Below are positions 14,729 through 21,052 of a stretch of DNA of 22,267 nt, one piece after another. A program made the position numbers and the translations under genes. The stretch covers positions 1 to 22,267 of the forward strand of contig JAFUQY010000362.1 of assembly GCA_017472105.1 (NCBI GenBank), read 5' to 3'. The DNA is from Clostridia bacterium. GTDB lineage: Bacteria; Bacillota_A; Clostridia; Oscillospirales; CAG-272. Position 1 is the stretch's first letter. Every line of letters starts with the position of its first letter. The notes beneath the pieces were generated by a model that saw only the letters and a program-made list of their open reading frames with translations, did no database searches and was not told the DNA's origin.

Positions 14729-16678
14729 TTACTCAATCCCGAGATCGGATCGGATCCATGCATCACGCGCCCTGAGCCAGTCCTTGAGGTACTGCACGTT
14801 TTCCATGTAGTCCGCGCTCGGATTGTCGTATTCGCAGAAGAAGTACTTCGTCGTCAGGCTGTATCCGCCGAGCTCGTAGTTGCGCAGGAACGCGTCGCCG
14901 AACTCTTCGATGTAGCTGTCAATCATGCCGCCGTCCGCGTACATGGTTTCAATCGCGGGAATCAGCTCGGTGTAGCGCTCCTTCACGAGATCACGGAACC
15001 AGCGCGCTTCCATGAGCGGATCATAGAAATCGACCGTCGCCCAGTTGCCCGTGGTGCTGTCGTTGCGCTTGCCGTTGCCGTACTTCTCCAGTCCGTGGAT
15101 CGAGTTGTGGTACTTCGCGTATTTCGAGTCCGCGGCGCCTTCCTCAAAGGAGACATTGCCCATGCTCAGGTCCATATCCCAGATCGGGCCGGAGTAGAGC
15201 TTTTCGTTCTTATAGTAGAAATACGTCGAGCCGTGGAAAATGTCAATGTCCTTCATCAGCTCCTCGCAGATGTACATGTTCACGAAGGAGTCGATATCGA
15301 GAATGCCTTCCACTCTCTCCCGGTCGCCGGAAATGCACGAGAATTCCGCTTCCTTGAGCAGCATCTTGATCGCTTGCTTCTGTTCCTCGGTTTCCTGACC
15401 GTGCTCGGGTGCAATGGGAACGAAGCGGATGCCGGCGATGGGCGTGTAGTTGAAGACCGATCCTGCCGCCTCGAGGTTGTAGTAGCCGTTTCTCTCAAGG
15501 AGCATTTCGCCCTTTTCGACTTCAACGTCCACCGTACCGTCCGTGACGGGCATTGTCAGCTGATAGCATCCCTTGTAATCCCCGTCGAGGTAGACTTCCA
15601 CGAAGGTGCTCTTCAGCTCGGGAGTGACGCCCGCGATTGCCGCAAAATCATATGCCAGCTTGTTGCGGATCAGAGTTTTGTCAAACAGGTTGGCGAGCAA
15701 ACACCATTTTCGGGTGCCCTTCATTCCGAGAATGGTCTTTTTGTTTTCAAACTTGATGTTGTAGGGATTCTTGACCGTATTGGCAGTGGAGTTGCCGCGC
15801 ACCTTGACCTGAACGGTTTCGGAGATGACGGGATATTTGCCGCCTTCCCTGTCAACGATCACGACTTCGGCTTCCCTGTAAGTTGTGCCGATGCTTGCCG
15901 CTTTCTCGGGCTTACTCAGATACGCGCCGACTTCCTCGAGCTGATACGGCATCGACGACGCAGTCAGCATACGCATGCGCATATACCGGGCACGTACCGT
16001 TGTGTCAAGCGTGAGTCCCTGGGTCTTGTATTTCGCACCATCTTCCACGACGCGGACGGTTGTCCAGTTTTCGCCGTCTTCGGACAGGTCAATTTCGTAG
16101 TTCTTTGCCGCTCCCTTGCCCCATTCGACAACGACATAGCCGATTTCGCGGATTCTGCCCCAGTCAAAGGTCAGGCAGTGCGCTTCGGTTTCGTCGGACA
16201 GCCAGTAGGTTTTGCTGTCACCGTCCACGGCAAGTGCGGTTGTTGTGTCGTCGGGATTCCCGTCATACGAAACGGCAGAATCTTCGGCGTAGTTGGGTGT
16301 GGGCGAATAGGTATTCAGATAAACACGCGGAACGTCGCCGCGAAGGTATTCGACAGCTTTATAGGCGTTGACCAGCTCTTCCGCCAGCGCACAGCATTCG
16401 GCATCATCCGGATTCTCCTGTGCCAGAAGCAGCTCGCCTTCCTCCGCCAGAGCCGTGAATGCGTTGTACCCTTCCGGTTCCAGCAGATCCTGCATCAGGC
16501 TGATCCCGCACAGCTCACGGATTTTCGCCTTGGCTTCCTCTGCATCGGTGAACATGGGCAGCTTTTCCGTCTCCGCCGATGCGGTTTCGTTCGTCTCCGC
16601 TGTTTCCGCCGGTGTCTCCTGTCCGCAGCCTGCCAGAAGAAGCATTCCCGCGAGCAGTATCCAAATTAGTTTCTTCAT
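14729..16678 (-). CDS. CotH-kinase-domain lipoprotein with discoidin-like (F5/8C) domain
   Basis: The protein has 649 residues. A lipoprotein signal (MKKLIWILLAGMLLLAGCGQ, Cys18) is followed by a Thr/Glu-rich spacer and a helical stretch. A discoidin/F5-8C-like carbohydrate-binding region follows (about 117-260: DDTTTALAVDGDSKTYWLSDE...ARYMRMRMLTASS). Then comes a CotH domain (about 270-620) with VKVRGNSTANTVKNPYNIKF, FDKTLIRNKLAYDFA, EVYLDGDYKGCYQL and the metal/catalytic-type motif GPIWDMDLSMGN. CotH of spore formers is a protein kinase of the spore coat, but many clostridial CotH proteins are cell-surface proteins, and the lipobox favours a surface role here. ATG 16678 is chosen for the signal peptide and AAAGGA 9 nt upstream. 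Its substrate is unknown. Confidence 0.9.
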   Translation of the reverse strand: MKKLIWILLAGMLLLAGCGQETPAETAETNETASAETEKLPMFTDAEEAKAKIRELCGISLMQDLLEPEGYNAFTALAEEGELLLAQENPDDAECCALAEELVNAYKAVEYLRGDVPRVYLNTYSPTPNYAEDSAVSYDGNPDDTTTALAVDGDSKTYWLSDETEAHCLTFDWGRIREIGYVVVEWGKGAAKNYEIDLSEDGENWTTVRVVEDGAKYKTQGLTLDTTVRARYMRMRMLTASSMPYQLEEVGAYLSKPEKAASIGTTYREAEVVIVDREGGKYPVISETVQVKVRGNSTANTVKNPYNIKFENKKTILGMKGTRKWCLLANLFDKTLIRNKLAYDFAAIAGVTPELKSTFVEVYLDGDYKGCYQLTMPVTDGTVDVEVEKGEMLLERNGYYNLEAAGSVFNYTPIAGIRFVPIAPEHGQETEEQKQAIKMLLKEAEFSCISGDRERVEGILDIDSFVNMYICEELMKDIDIFHGSTYFYYKNEKLYSGPIWDMDLSMGNVSFEEGAADSKYAKYHNSIHGLEKYGNGKRNDSTTGNWATVDFYDPLMEARWFRDLVKERYTELIPAIETMYADGGMIDSYIEEFGDAFLRNYELGGYSLTTKYFFCEYDNPSADYMENVQYLKDWLRARDAWIRSDLGIE

Positions 16679-16715
16679 CTGATCGGATCCTTTCAGAAAT
16701 CGCAGTGTATGCAAA

Positions 16716-16743
16716 GAGAGGTGATCCTTGCCGAACACCTCTC
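16716..16743 (-). terminator. Hairpin between the surface protein and CotH genes
   Basis: On the minus strand GAGAGGTG (16743-16736) pairs with CACCTCTC (16723-16716), followed by a short TTT. A second small hairpin ATCGGA/TCCGAT lies just upstream, nearer the surface protein stop. The T-run is short, so termination may be partial and CotH may be partly read through from upstream. Confidence 0.55.
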
Positions 16744-16782
16744 CTTACATTATGCATCGGACTCTCATCCGATAATTTTCAA

Positions 16783-18309
16783 TTAGTTTCTCTTCTTGGA
16801 AACTGCGTAGCCTGCTGCGGAAACGATTGCTGCAACTGCTGCGATTACTGCTGCGTCGAAGGTCTGGGGAGCTTCAACAACTTCTTCAGCAGCGGGAGCT
16901 TCGGTTTCAACAACTTCTTCAACTGCGGGAGCTTCGGTTTCAGCCTCGGTTTCAGCAACGGGAGCTTCGGTTTCTGCAACGGGAGCTTCAGTTTCAGCTT
17001 CGGTTTCTGCAACGGGAGCTTCGGTTTCTGCAACGGGAGCTTCGGTTTCAGCTGCGGGAGCTTCAACAGTGCCGGTGGATGCAACGAGTTCCTTGGTGCC
17101 GTCGGGATAGATGGTGTACTGTTCAGCGCCGACAACTTCGCTTACCTTGAAGGAAGTGAATTCAACGGAACCGGTCCAGGTCATAACGCCGAGCCAGCAG
17201 CCGGTCCATTCGGTGTTTTCGATCTGACCGAACAGCTTGCCTTCGGAGTAGAGGTAGAACATGCCGTTGTCGATTTCGATACCGATGGTGAGGGGCTTGT
17301 TGTTGGTGAAGTCAGTGCTGTAAAGCTGAACTTCCTTGGCAAGACCAGGGCCGAATGCACGGGTGGAAGGTCTGCCGATTTCCATGTTCATGCAGTTCCA
17401 GCTTTCGAAGGGAGCTTCGTAGCTGTTTCTTGCCATCATGATACCGAATGCCTGACCTTCGGTAACGTTACCGGTCATTTCGATGTAAACATGATCGTCA
17501 GCTTCGATGCGGTAGTCGGTCATGTATGCGGTGTCGCCGAGAGCAGCGTTGGGAGCAACGAGCTTGCCGTCAACCCAGTTGTATTCGCCGTTAACAACGG
17601 TCTTGAAGTTTTCGGCAACAAGAAGGTCGGTGGTTTCGCCGAGGGCGAGGGTTCTTTCGTCGTAGGGCTTTTCTTCGATAACCATCTCGATCTTTTCGGG
17701 TTCGTACTTTTCGCCGGTGCCGAGACGGGTGATGGAGTAGGAGGTGTATTCAGCGTTGCAGAAGAAGGTCATGAGACCAACGTATGCGCCGATCCATTCG
17801 TCATTCTGACGTTCGCCGTAGAGTTCACCGTTGAAGTAGCATCTGAAGATGTTGTCTTCGGTGATTTCGAGAGCGAGGGTGTAGGGCTGACCGGTGGTGA
17901 GGTTGGTGTTGAGAACCTTAGCTTCATCGGGGTTAGCAACACCGGGACCGAAGAGACGGGAGTCCAGTCTGTTCAAGTCGATGTTGATGCAGTTCCAGGA
18001 TGCGAAGGGAGCGGAGGGATCAATGAGGGCAAGCATGATACCCCATGCCTGACCTTCGGTGATGGTACCGGTAGCTTCGAGAACTACGTGTTCGCCGACG
18101 TCAACGAAAACATCGGTCATGATTGCGGTGTCGCCGATGTCCTTGTTGGTGGCAACGAGCTTGCCGTCAACCCATTCCCATGTACCGCCGCTGGGAAGGT
18201 TCAGGTAGTCTTCGGAAAGAAGATCAGTTGTTTCTGCTGCAAAAACATTCATTGCAAGGCAAGCGATCATGCAGACAGAGACGAATAATACTGCGAATAA
18301 CTTTTTCAT
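16783..18309 (-). CDS. Secreted two-module surface protein with APQTFD-type C-terminal anchor
   Basis: The protein has 508 residues. A signal peptide (MKKLFAVLFVSVCMIACLAMNVFAA) is followed by two homologous modules of ~200 residues. Each has WVDGKLVA.N...GDTA.MTD, HV..E.TG..TEGQA.GIM, APF.SWNC.N and FGPG, then a lectin-like (LamG/DUF1080-type) beta pattern. Both could bind glycans. Next comes a linker of Thr-Glu-Ala-Pro repeats and the end APQTFDAAVIAAVAAIVSAAG...SKKRN. That end is a hydrophobic anchor with positive tail preceded by a PQTxD motif like clostridial sorting signals. AGGAGG lies 8 nt before ATG 18309. Its strong promoter, clean ribosome site and repetitive linker suggest an abundant surface protein. 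The binding target is unknown. Confidence 0.82.
   Translation of the reverse strand: MKKLFAVLFVSVCMIACLAMNVFAAETTDLLSEDYLNLPSGGTWEWVDGKLVATNKDIGDTAIMTDVFVDVGEHVVLEATGTITEGQAWGIMLALIDPSAPFASWNCINIDLNRLDSRLFGPGVANPDEAKVLNTNLTTGQPYTLALEITEDNIFRCYFNGELYGERQNDEWIGAYVGLMTFFCNAEYTSYSITRLGTGEKYEPEKIEMVIEEKPYDERTLALGETTDLLVAENFKTVVNGEYNWVDGKLVAPNAALGDTAYMTDYRIEADDHVYIEMTGNVTEGQAFGIMMARNSYEAPFESWNCMNMEIGRPSTRAFGPGLAKEVQLYSTDFTNNKPLTIGIEIDNGMFYLYSEGKLFGQIENTEWTGCWLGVMTWTGSVEFTSFKVSEVVGAEQYTIYPDGTKELVASTGTVEAPAAETEAPVAETEAPVAETEAETEAPVAETEAPVAETEAETEAPAVEEVVETEAPAAEEVVEAPQTFDAAVIAAVAAIVSAAGYAVSKKRN
16869..17068 (-). repeat. Tandem Thr-Glu-Ala-Pro coding repeats
   Basis: Degenerate 18-nt units encode alternating APVAETE blocks of the linker before the surface anchor. 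The phase is kept in codons, so this is a protein-level repeat. Such tracts expand and contract easily. Confidence 0.85.
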
Positions 18310-18378
18310 CTTGTTATCCTCCTCTGAAAAATAGCAAAAATTACCCAATTCATCAGCAGAATCAGGTTTGCTGTTATC

Positions 18379-18407
18379 ATTATAGGATATTATCTCTTCT
18401 CCCGCAA
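18379..18407 (-). promoter_or_regulatory. Sigma-A-type promoter of the surface protein gene
   Basis: TTGCGG (18407-18402), 17-nt spacer and consensus TATAAT (18384-18379) on the minus strand. The leader before ATG 18309 is about 60 nt. Confidence 0.72.
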
Positions 18408-18571
18408 GAGAAAGATTACGACATTTTGGAAAATTTCCGACTTTTTCGTTGTGAATACCGTTTTTTCACATCTGATTTTCGTCTTATTTGTCGGACTTTA
18501 TAAATTCCGCGAACAATTGTCTGCCGGCGTCCTTCTGACAAGTCCTGGATCGTGTGCGCCGCGGAACGGAT

Positions 18572-19129
18572 TCAGTCCCCTGCCGGAAAACCGCAGTCAG
18601 AGCGGATTTTTACCCGCAGATGTGCCGTTTCGCCCGTTTTTCCGGCGTTTTTTCCCGATTCAAGCCCCAGATGGGCAAGCAGCTGACACCATCGGGTGAG
18701 ACCGTGATGCCGGCATACCGTGATCCAGCATGGTGTGGACGGACTGCGGTTTCTGTCAAATTCCCGTGCACTGCGGGGCTTGATTCTGCGGTAATCTTCG
18801 AGAAAAGCCGCGGTCAGCCGTTTGGTTTCCGATTCCGGTGAAATGTCGGTTTTTGGATAATTCCGCCTCATCCATTCTCCGCACGTTATTCCGTACCGGT
18901 TCCGGATCACGGTGTGCGGCGGCAGGGGGCGTTTCCCGAAATCCCGCACGGACGGTATGTATCCGTTTTCCGCGATGAACTGCTCGACGGCATCCCGGAT
19001 TCTTCCGTCCGTCCACGATGCAAGCGGCAGTTCGTGCATGATTTCGTAAAGGACCGCGATGACTTCCCCGTTCTCCCCGGATTTTCCAAGCCGTTCGGCT
19101 GCGGCTTCCAATGCCTGTTTCCTCGTCAT
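18572..19129 (-). CDS. Element-end protein with two tandem HTH-like repeats; candidate directionality factor
   Basis: The product has 185 residues starting MTRKQALEAAAERLGKSGEN. ATG 19129 is preceded by GGGAGGGAAC, a good ribosome site, and lies 38 nt inside the element from the sigG junction. Two similar stretches, GYIPSVRDFGKRPLPPHTVIRNRYGITCGEWMRRNY and IKPRSAREFDRNRSPSTPCWITVCRHHGLTRWCQLL, suggest a duplicated DNA-binding unit. They vaguely resemble the small repeats seen near homing endonucleases. I do not recognise a family. It is the first gene downstream of the sigG promoter in the integrated state, and the frame is open from the sigG 5' part into it. A role as excision directionality factor or regulator is inference from position only. 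Confidence 0.7.
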   Translation of the reverse strand: MTRKQALEAAAERLGKSGENGEVIAVLYEIMHELPLASWTDGRIRDAVEQFIAENGYIPSVRDFGKRPLPPHTVIRNRYGITCGEWMRRNYPKTDISPESETKRLTAAFLEDYRRIKPRSAREFDRNRSPSTPCWITVCRHHGLTRWCQLLAHLGLESGKNAGKTGETAHLRVKIRSDCGFPAGD

Positions 19130-19453
19130 GTTCCCTCCCGTATGCTTTCGACTTTCTATAACCGTTGGCACGGCGTAGGTCGAAAACTCCACTTCAAGCT
19201 CGGGATTGAAATTGTCAACCGCTTTAATCAGTCCGATGCAGCCAACCTGAAAGAGATCGTCCATGCTCTCGCGCCGGTTCGTAAAGCGCTGGATGATACT
19301 GAGCACAAGTCTGAGATTCCCGTCGATCAGTTCTTCCCGTGCCGCCATGTCTCCGTCTTTCGTCCGCCGCAGAAGATTCTTTTTCTCAAGTGACGTGAGC
19401 GTGGGAAGTCGTGCCGTGTTGACGCCGCAGATTTCTACTTTATTATAGTACAT
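18572..19453 (-). CDS. sigG: Sigma-G N-terminal part (regions 1.2-2.3) fused in frame to the element-end protein
   Basis: The first 96 residues (MYYNKVEICGVNTARLPTLTS...EELIDGNLRLVLSIIQRFTNR...DDLFQVGCIGLIKAVDNF...EFSTYAVP) are a clear sigma-G N-terminus. KVEICGVNT is its hallmark, followed by the core-binding and -10 melting part of region 2. After the Pro codon (19168-19166) the sequence leaves the family abruptly and reads 12 element-encoded residues (TVIESRKHTGGN) before the Met of the element protein, giving a 293-residue fusion frame. I start at ATG 19453 because GGAAGGG lies 6 nt upstream; the ATG at 19486 overlaps a candidate -10 and has no ribosome site. Region 2.4 and regions 3-4 are at 2485-1997. 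The fusion could bind core RNA polymerase but should not direct promoter use. Confidence 0.93.
   Translation of the reverse strand: MYYNKVEICGVNTARLPTLTSLEKKNLLRRTKDGDMAAREELIDGNLRLVLSIIQRFTNRRESMDDLFQVGCIGLIKAVDNFNPELEVEFSTYAVPTVIESRKHTGGNMTRKQALEAAAERLGKSGENGEVIAVLYEIMHELPLASWTDGRIRDAVEQFIAENGYIPSVRDFGKRPLPPHTVIRNRYGITCGEWMRRNYPKTDISPESETKRLTAAFLEDYRRIKPRSAREFDRNRSPSTPCWITVCRHHGLTRWCQLLAHLGLESGKNAGKTGETAHLRVKIRSDCGFPAGD
19142..19184 (-). other. Attachment site at the sigG 5' junction (host/element hybrid att site)
   Basis: On the minus strand the host codons ...TACGCCGTG are followed by CC (19168-19167) and then the element arm AACGGTTAT. GTCGAA lies at positions 15-20 from the centre in the element arm (19152-19147) and at 11-16 in the host arm (19179-19184 on the plus strand). 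Combined with the other junction, the element ends give ATAACCGTTCCAACGGTTAT, a perfect 9-bp inverted repeat around CC. The wider arms agree at 20 of 25 positions. Confidence 0.88.
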
Positions 19454-19485
19454 ACCGTACCCTTCCGGTGTTGGATTTGCCTTCA

Positions 19486-19517
19486 TAGTATAACCTGAAT
19501 CCGCCGGAACTTATGCA
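19486..19517 (-). promoter_or_regulatory. Candidate sigG promoter (forespore-sigma type)
   Basis: On the minus strand TGCATA (19517-19512) and TATACTA (19492-19486) resemble the sigma-F/sigma-G consensus (roughly TGAATA and CATACTA), but the 19-nt spacer is slightly long. The position, about 33 nt before ATG 19453, fits. A vegetative promoter reading of TATACT without a good -35 is less convincing. Confidence 0.45.
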
Positions 19518-19581
19518 CGGTCGTTTTTTCCAGTATGTGGTCGGCTCCTGCGGTAAGATCGGCGGAAATTTCCCGACGCTC

Positions 19582-19610
19582 TTGATTTTCCATGCGGGAG
19601 CGGGTATAAT
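19582..19610 (+). promoter_or_regulatory. Sigma-A-type promoter of the YitT-family gene
   Basis: TTGATT (19582-19587), 17-nt spacer and TATAAT (19605-19610), 39 nt before the ATG at 19650. It is divergent from sigG. Confidence 0.78.
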
Positions 19611-19649
19611 ATGATTATAATGTCTGTTCAGAAATTTTCCGGAGCTGTC

Positions 19650-20549
19650 ATGAAAAAAACAATGAAACAAAACCTGAAATCCTTCTTTCTCGTCGTCGCC
19701 GGAACGCTGGTTCTCGCGCTCGGAACTGCCGTGTTCATCATCCCGTTCGATCTGGTCGCGGGCGGCATTTCCAGTATGGCGATTCTTCTCGACAAGGTCA
19801 TCGCGGCGGAGTTTGTCACCACGGATCTGCTCATCACCGTCATCACGTGGTCGCTGTTCTTCCTCGGGCTGATCTCGCTCGGACGGGGATTCGCGCTCAA
19901 GACCCTCGTTTCCACCATCGTCTATCCCATCGGCATCTCGCTGTTTTCCAGACTCCTCGATCCGGGTGTCTTCGGCGGCATTTTTGACCTGAGCCGGTCG
20001 GCGTATTCCGAGATTGCCATTCTGCTGGCTGCCCTGTTCGGCGGGGTTCTCATCGGTGCGGGATGTGCGCTGACCTTTCTCGGCGGCGGCTCGACGGGCG
20101 GTGTGGACATTCTTGCGTTCCTCATCTGTAAATTCGTCAAGGGTCTGCGCAGCTCGGTCGTGATCTTCGTCATTGATGCGGCGACGGTTCTGCTCGGTCT
20201 GTTCGTGATCGGGGATCTCGTGATTTCCCTTCTCGGCGTGTCCTCCGCGTTCATCAGTGCGGCAGTGATCGACAAGCTCTTTCTCGGCGAATCCAAGGCG
20301 TTCATCGCGCAGATTGTGTCGGATCGCTACGACGAAATCAACCGCGCGGTTGCCGGGGAGCTGGAGCGGACGACGAGCATTTTCGACATGCAGGGCGGTT
20401 ATTCCGGCGAGCACAAGAAGATGCTGATGGTCTCCTTCACCATGGAGCAGTACAACGACCTGATGGGTATCATCGCACGGCTCGATTCAGGCGCGTTCAT
20501 CACGGTACACCGTGCGCACGAGATCAACGGCGAAGGCTGGACGCGGTAA
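19650..20549 (+). CDS. YitT family membrane protein (DUF161 with C-terminal DUF2179 domain)
   Basis: The protein has 299 residues. About five membrane segments (residues ~8-195) carry the YitT hallmarks ALGTAVFIIPFDLVAGGISSMAILL near the start and GCALTFLGGGSTGGVDILAFLI in the middle. A cytoplasmic DUF2179 domain (about 210-290: KAFIAQIVSDRYDEINRAV...TVHRAHEINGEG) follows. The YitT family is widespread in Firmicutes and its substrate is not established. I start at ATG 19650, with GGAG 5 nt upstream; the frame from 19611 begins at the likely transcription start. It lies just outside the intervening element, so with the ECF gene it marks the host flanks. Confidence 0.92.
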   Translation: MKKTMKQNLKSFFLVVAGTLVLALGTAVFIIPFDLVAGGISSMAILLDKVIAAEFVTTDLLITVITWSLFFLGLISLGRGFALKTLVSTIVYPIGISLFSRLLDPGVFGGIFDLSRSAYSEIAILLAALFGGVLIGAGCALTFLGGGSTGGVDILAFLICKFVKGLRSSVVIFVIDAATVLLGLFVIGDLVISLLGVSSAFISAAVIDKLFLGESKAFIAQIVSDRYDEINRAVAGELERTTSIFDMQGGYSGEHKKMLMVSFTMEQYNDLMGIIARLDSGAFITVHRAHEINGEGWTR

Positions 20550-20566
20550 ACTGTATTATAATGAAG

Positions 20567-20600
20567 AAAACTCTTATGTCATGCGCGGCATAAGAGTTTT
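20567..20600. terminator. Bidirectional intrinsic terminator
   Basis: AAAACTCTTATG (20567-20578) and CATAAGAGTTTT (20589-20600) pair perfectly around a 10-nt loop. The stem is A-rich on one side and T-rich on the other, so it serves both the YitT gene (+) and the converging GNAT gene (-), whose stop is at 20606. Confidence 0.92.
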
Positions 20601-20605
20601 TGTGT

Positions 20606-21040
20606 TTACAGTGATTTTTTCCAGATCATGCACCGGTTTCCGCGGCGGTTGATGAATTCCCTGCCGTCCAGTTCAAAGCCGAGACTCTGATGCAGAGCGA
20701 TGCTGGCGGCGTTGTCCGTCCGGATCTGCTGGGAGACGGTATGGTAACGGAGTTCCTTCGCTCTGTCAAGTGCCTGCCGCATTGCTTCTCTGCCGAATCC
20801 CATGCGCCGGAACGCTGTGAAAATCTCCGGTCCGATGGAGACAACGCCTTCGGATTGCTCGTACAGGGAGATCATCCCGACGATTTCTCCGTCAGCTGCC
20901 GCGGCGAGCATCTCAAAATATCGCCCGCCGAACGAATGCGTTTCCCACTCGCGGATCATCGCTTCGATTGCTTCGTTCGTCATGTCCGGGTGCATCCGAT
21001 TCTTCAGAACCGCAGTATCGTCCGGTGTAAAACTGCGCAG
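20606..21040 (-). CDS. GNAT family N-acetyltransferase
   Basis: The acetyl-CoA-binding motif is FRRMGFGREAMRQALDRAKE, with the C-terminal GNAT block TDNAASIALHQSLGFELDGREF. The only ATG with an open frame (20995) has no ribosome site and would cut off the first strand. In the same frame upstream the sequence reads LRSFTPDDTAVLKNRMHPDM, a normal GNAT beginning, and AAGGAGG lies 7 nt before a CTG codon at 21040. I therefore place the start there, giving 144 residues, with CTG 21046 also possible. This non-standard start is inference. The gene begins 12 nt after the beta-lactamase-like stop and belongs to its operon. The acetylated substrate is unknown. Confidence 0.8.
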   Translation of the reverse strand: MRSFTPDDTAVLKNRMHPDMTNEAIEAMIREWETHSFGGRYFEMLAAAADGEIVGMISLYEQSEGVVSIGPEIFTAFRRMGFGREAMRQALDRAKELRYHTVSQQIRTDNAASIALHQSLGFELDGREFINRRGNRCMIWKKSL

Positions 21041-21052
21041 GATCAGCCCTCC

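Larger units (their letters stand above)
2486..19167 (-). mobile_element. sigG-intervening element (skin-like, serine recombinase type), about 16.7 kb
   Basis: The segment between the two CC crossover dinucleotides (2484-2485 and 19167-19168 on the plus strand) is 16,683 bp, a multiple of three. It is flanked by the two parts of sigG in direct orientation. It encodes a large serine recombinase at one edge and an unknown protein at the other. The rest is metabolic and surface cargo: esterase-like hydrolase, aldo/keto reductase, radical SAM pair, GH32/fructokinase/binding protein, AraC regulator, CotH lipoprotein and a surface protein. I see no phage structural, lysis, replication or conjugation genes, so it is not a recognisable prophage or ICE. 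Excision would leave one CC and restore an uninterrupted sigG. Whether it still excises cannot be read from one sequence. Confidence 0.88.

Noticed and set aside
16869..17068. Tandem repeats suggesting a CRISPR or other repeat array
   Set aside because: The units are codon-phased and encode a Thr-Glu-Ala-Pro linker, with no unique spacers.
2486..19166. The 9-bp AACGGTTAT/ATAACCGTT pair at the two ends read as the borders of an invertible segment
   Set aside because: The copies are the two arms of one attP palindrome. The central CC and the two sigG parts are in the same orientation, so recombination gives deletion, and inversion would not restore any gene.
2486..19167. A prophage or conjugative element
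   Set aside because: No capsid, tail, terminase, lysis, relaxase, type IV secretion or replication genes are seen; only the recombinase and unknown small proteins fit mobile-element functions.
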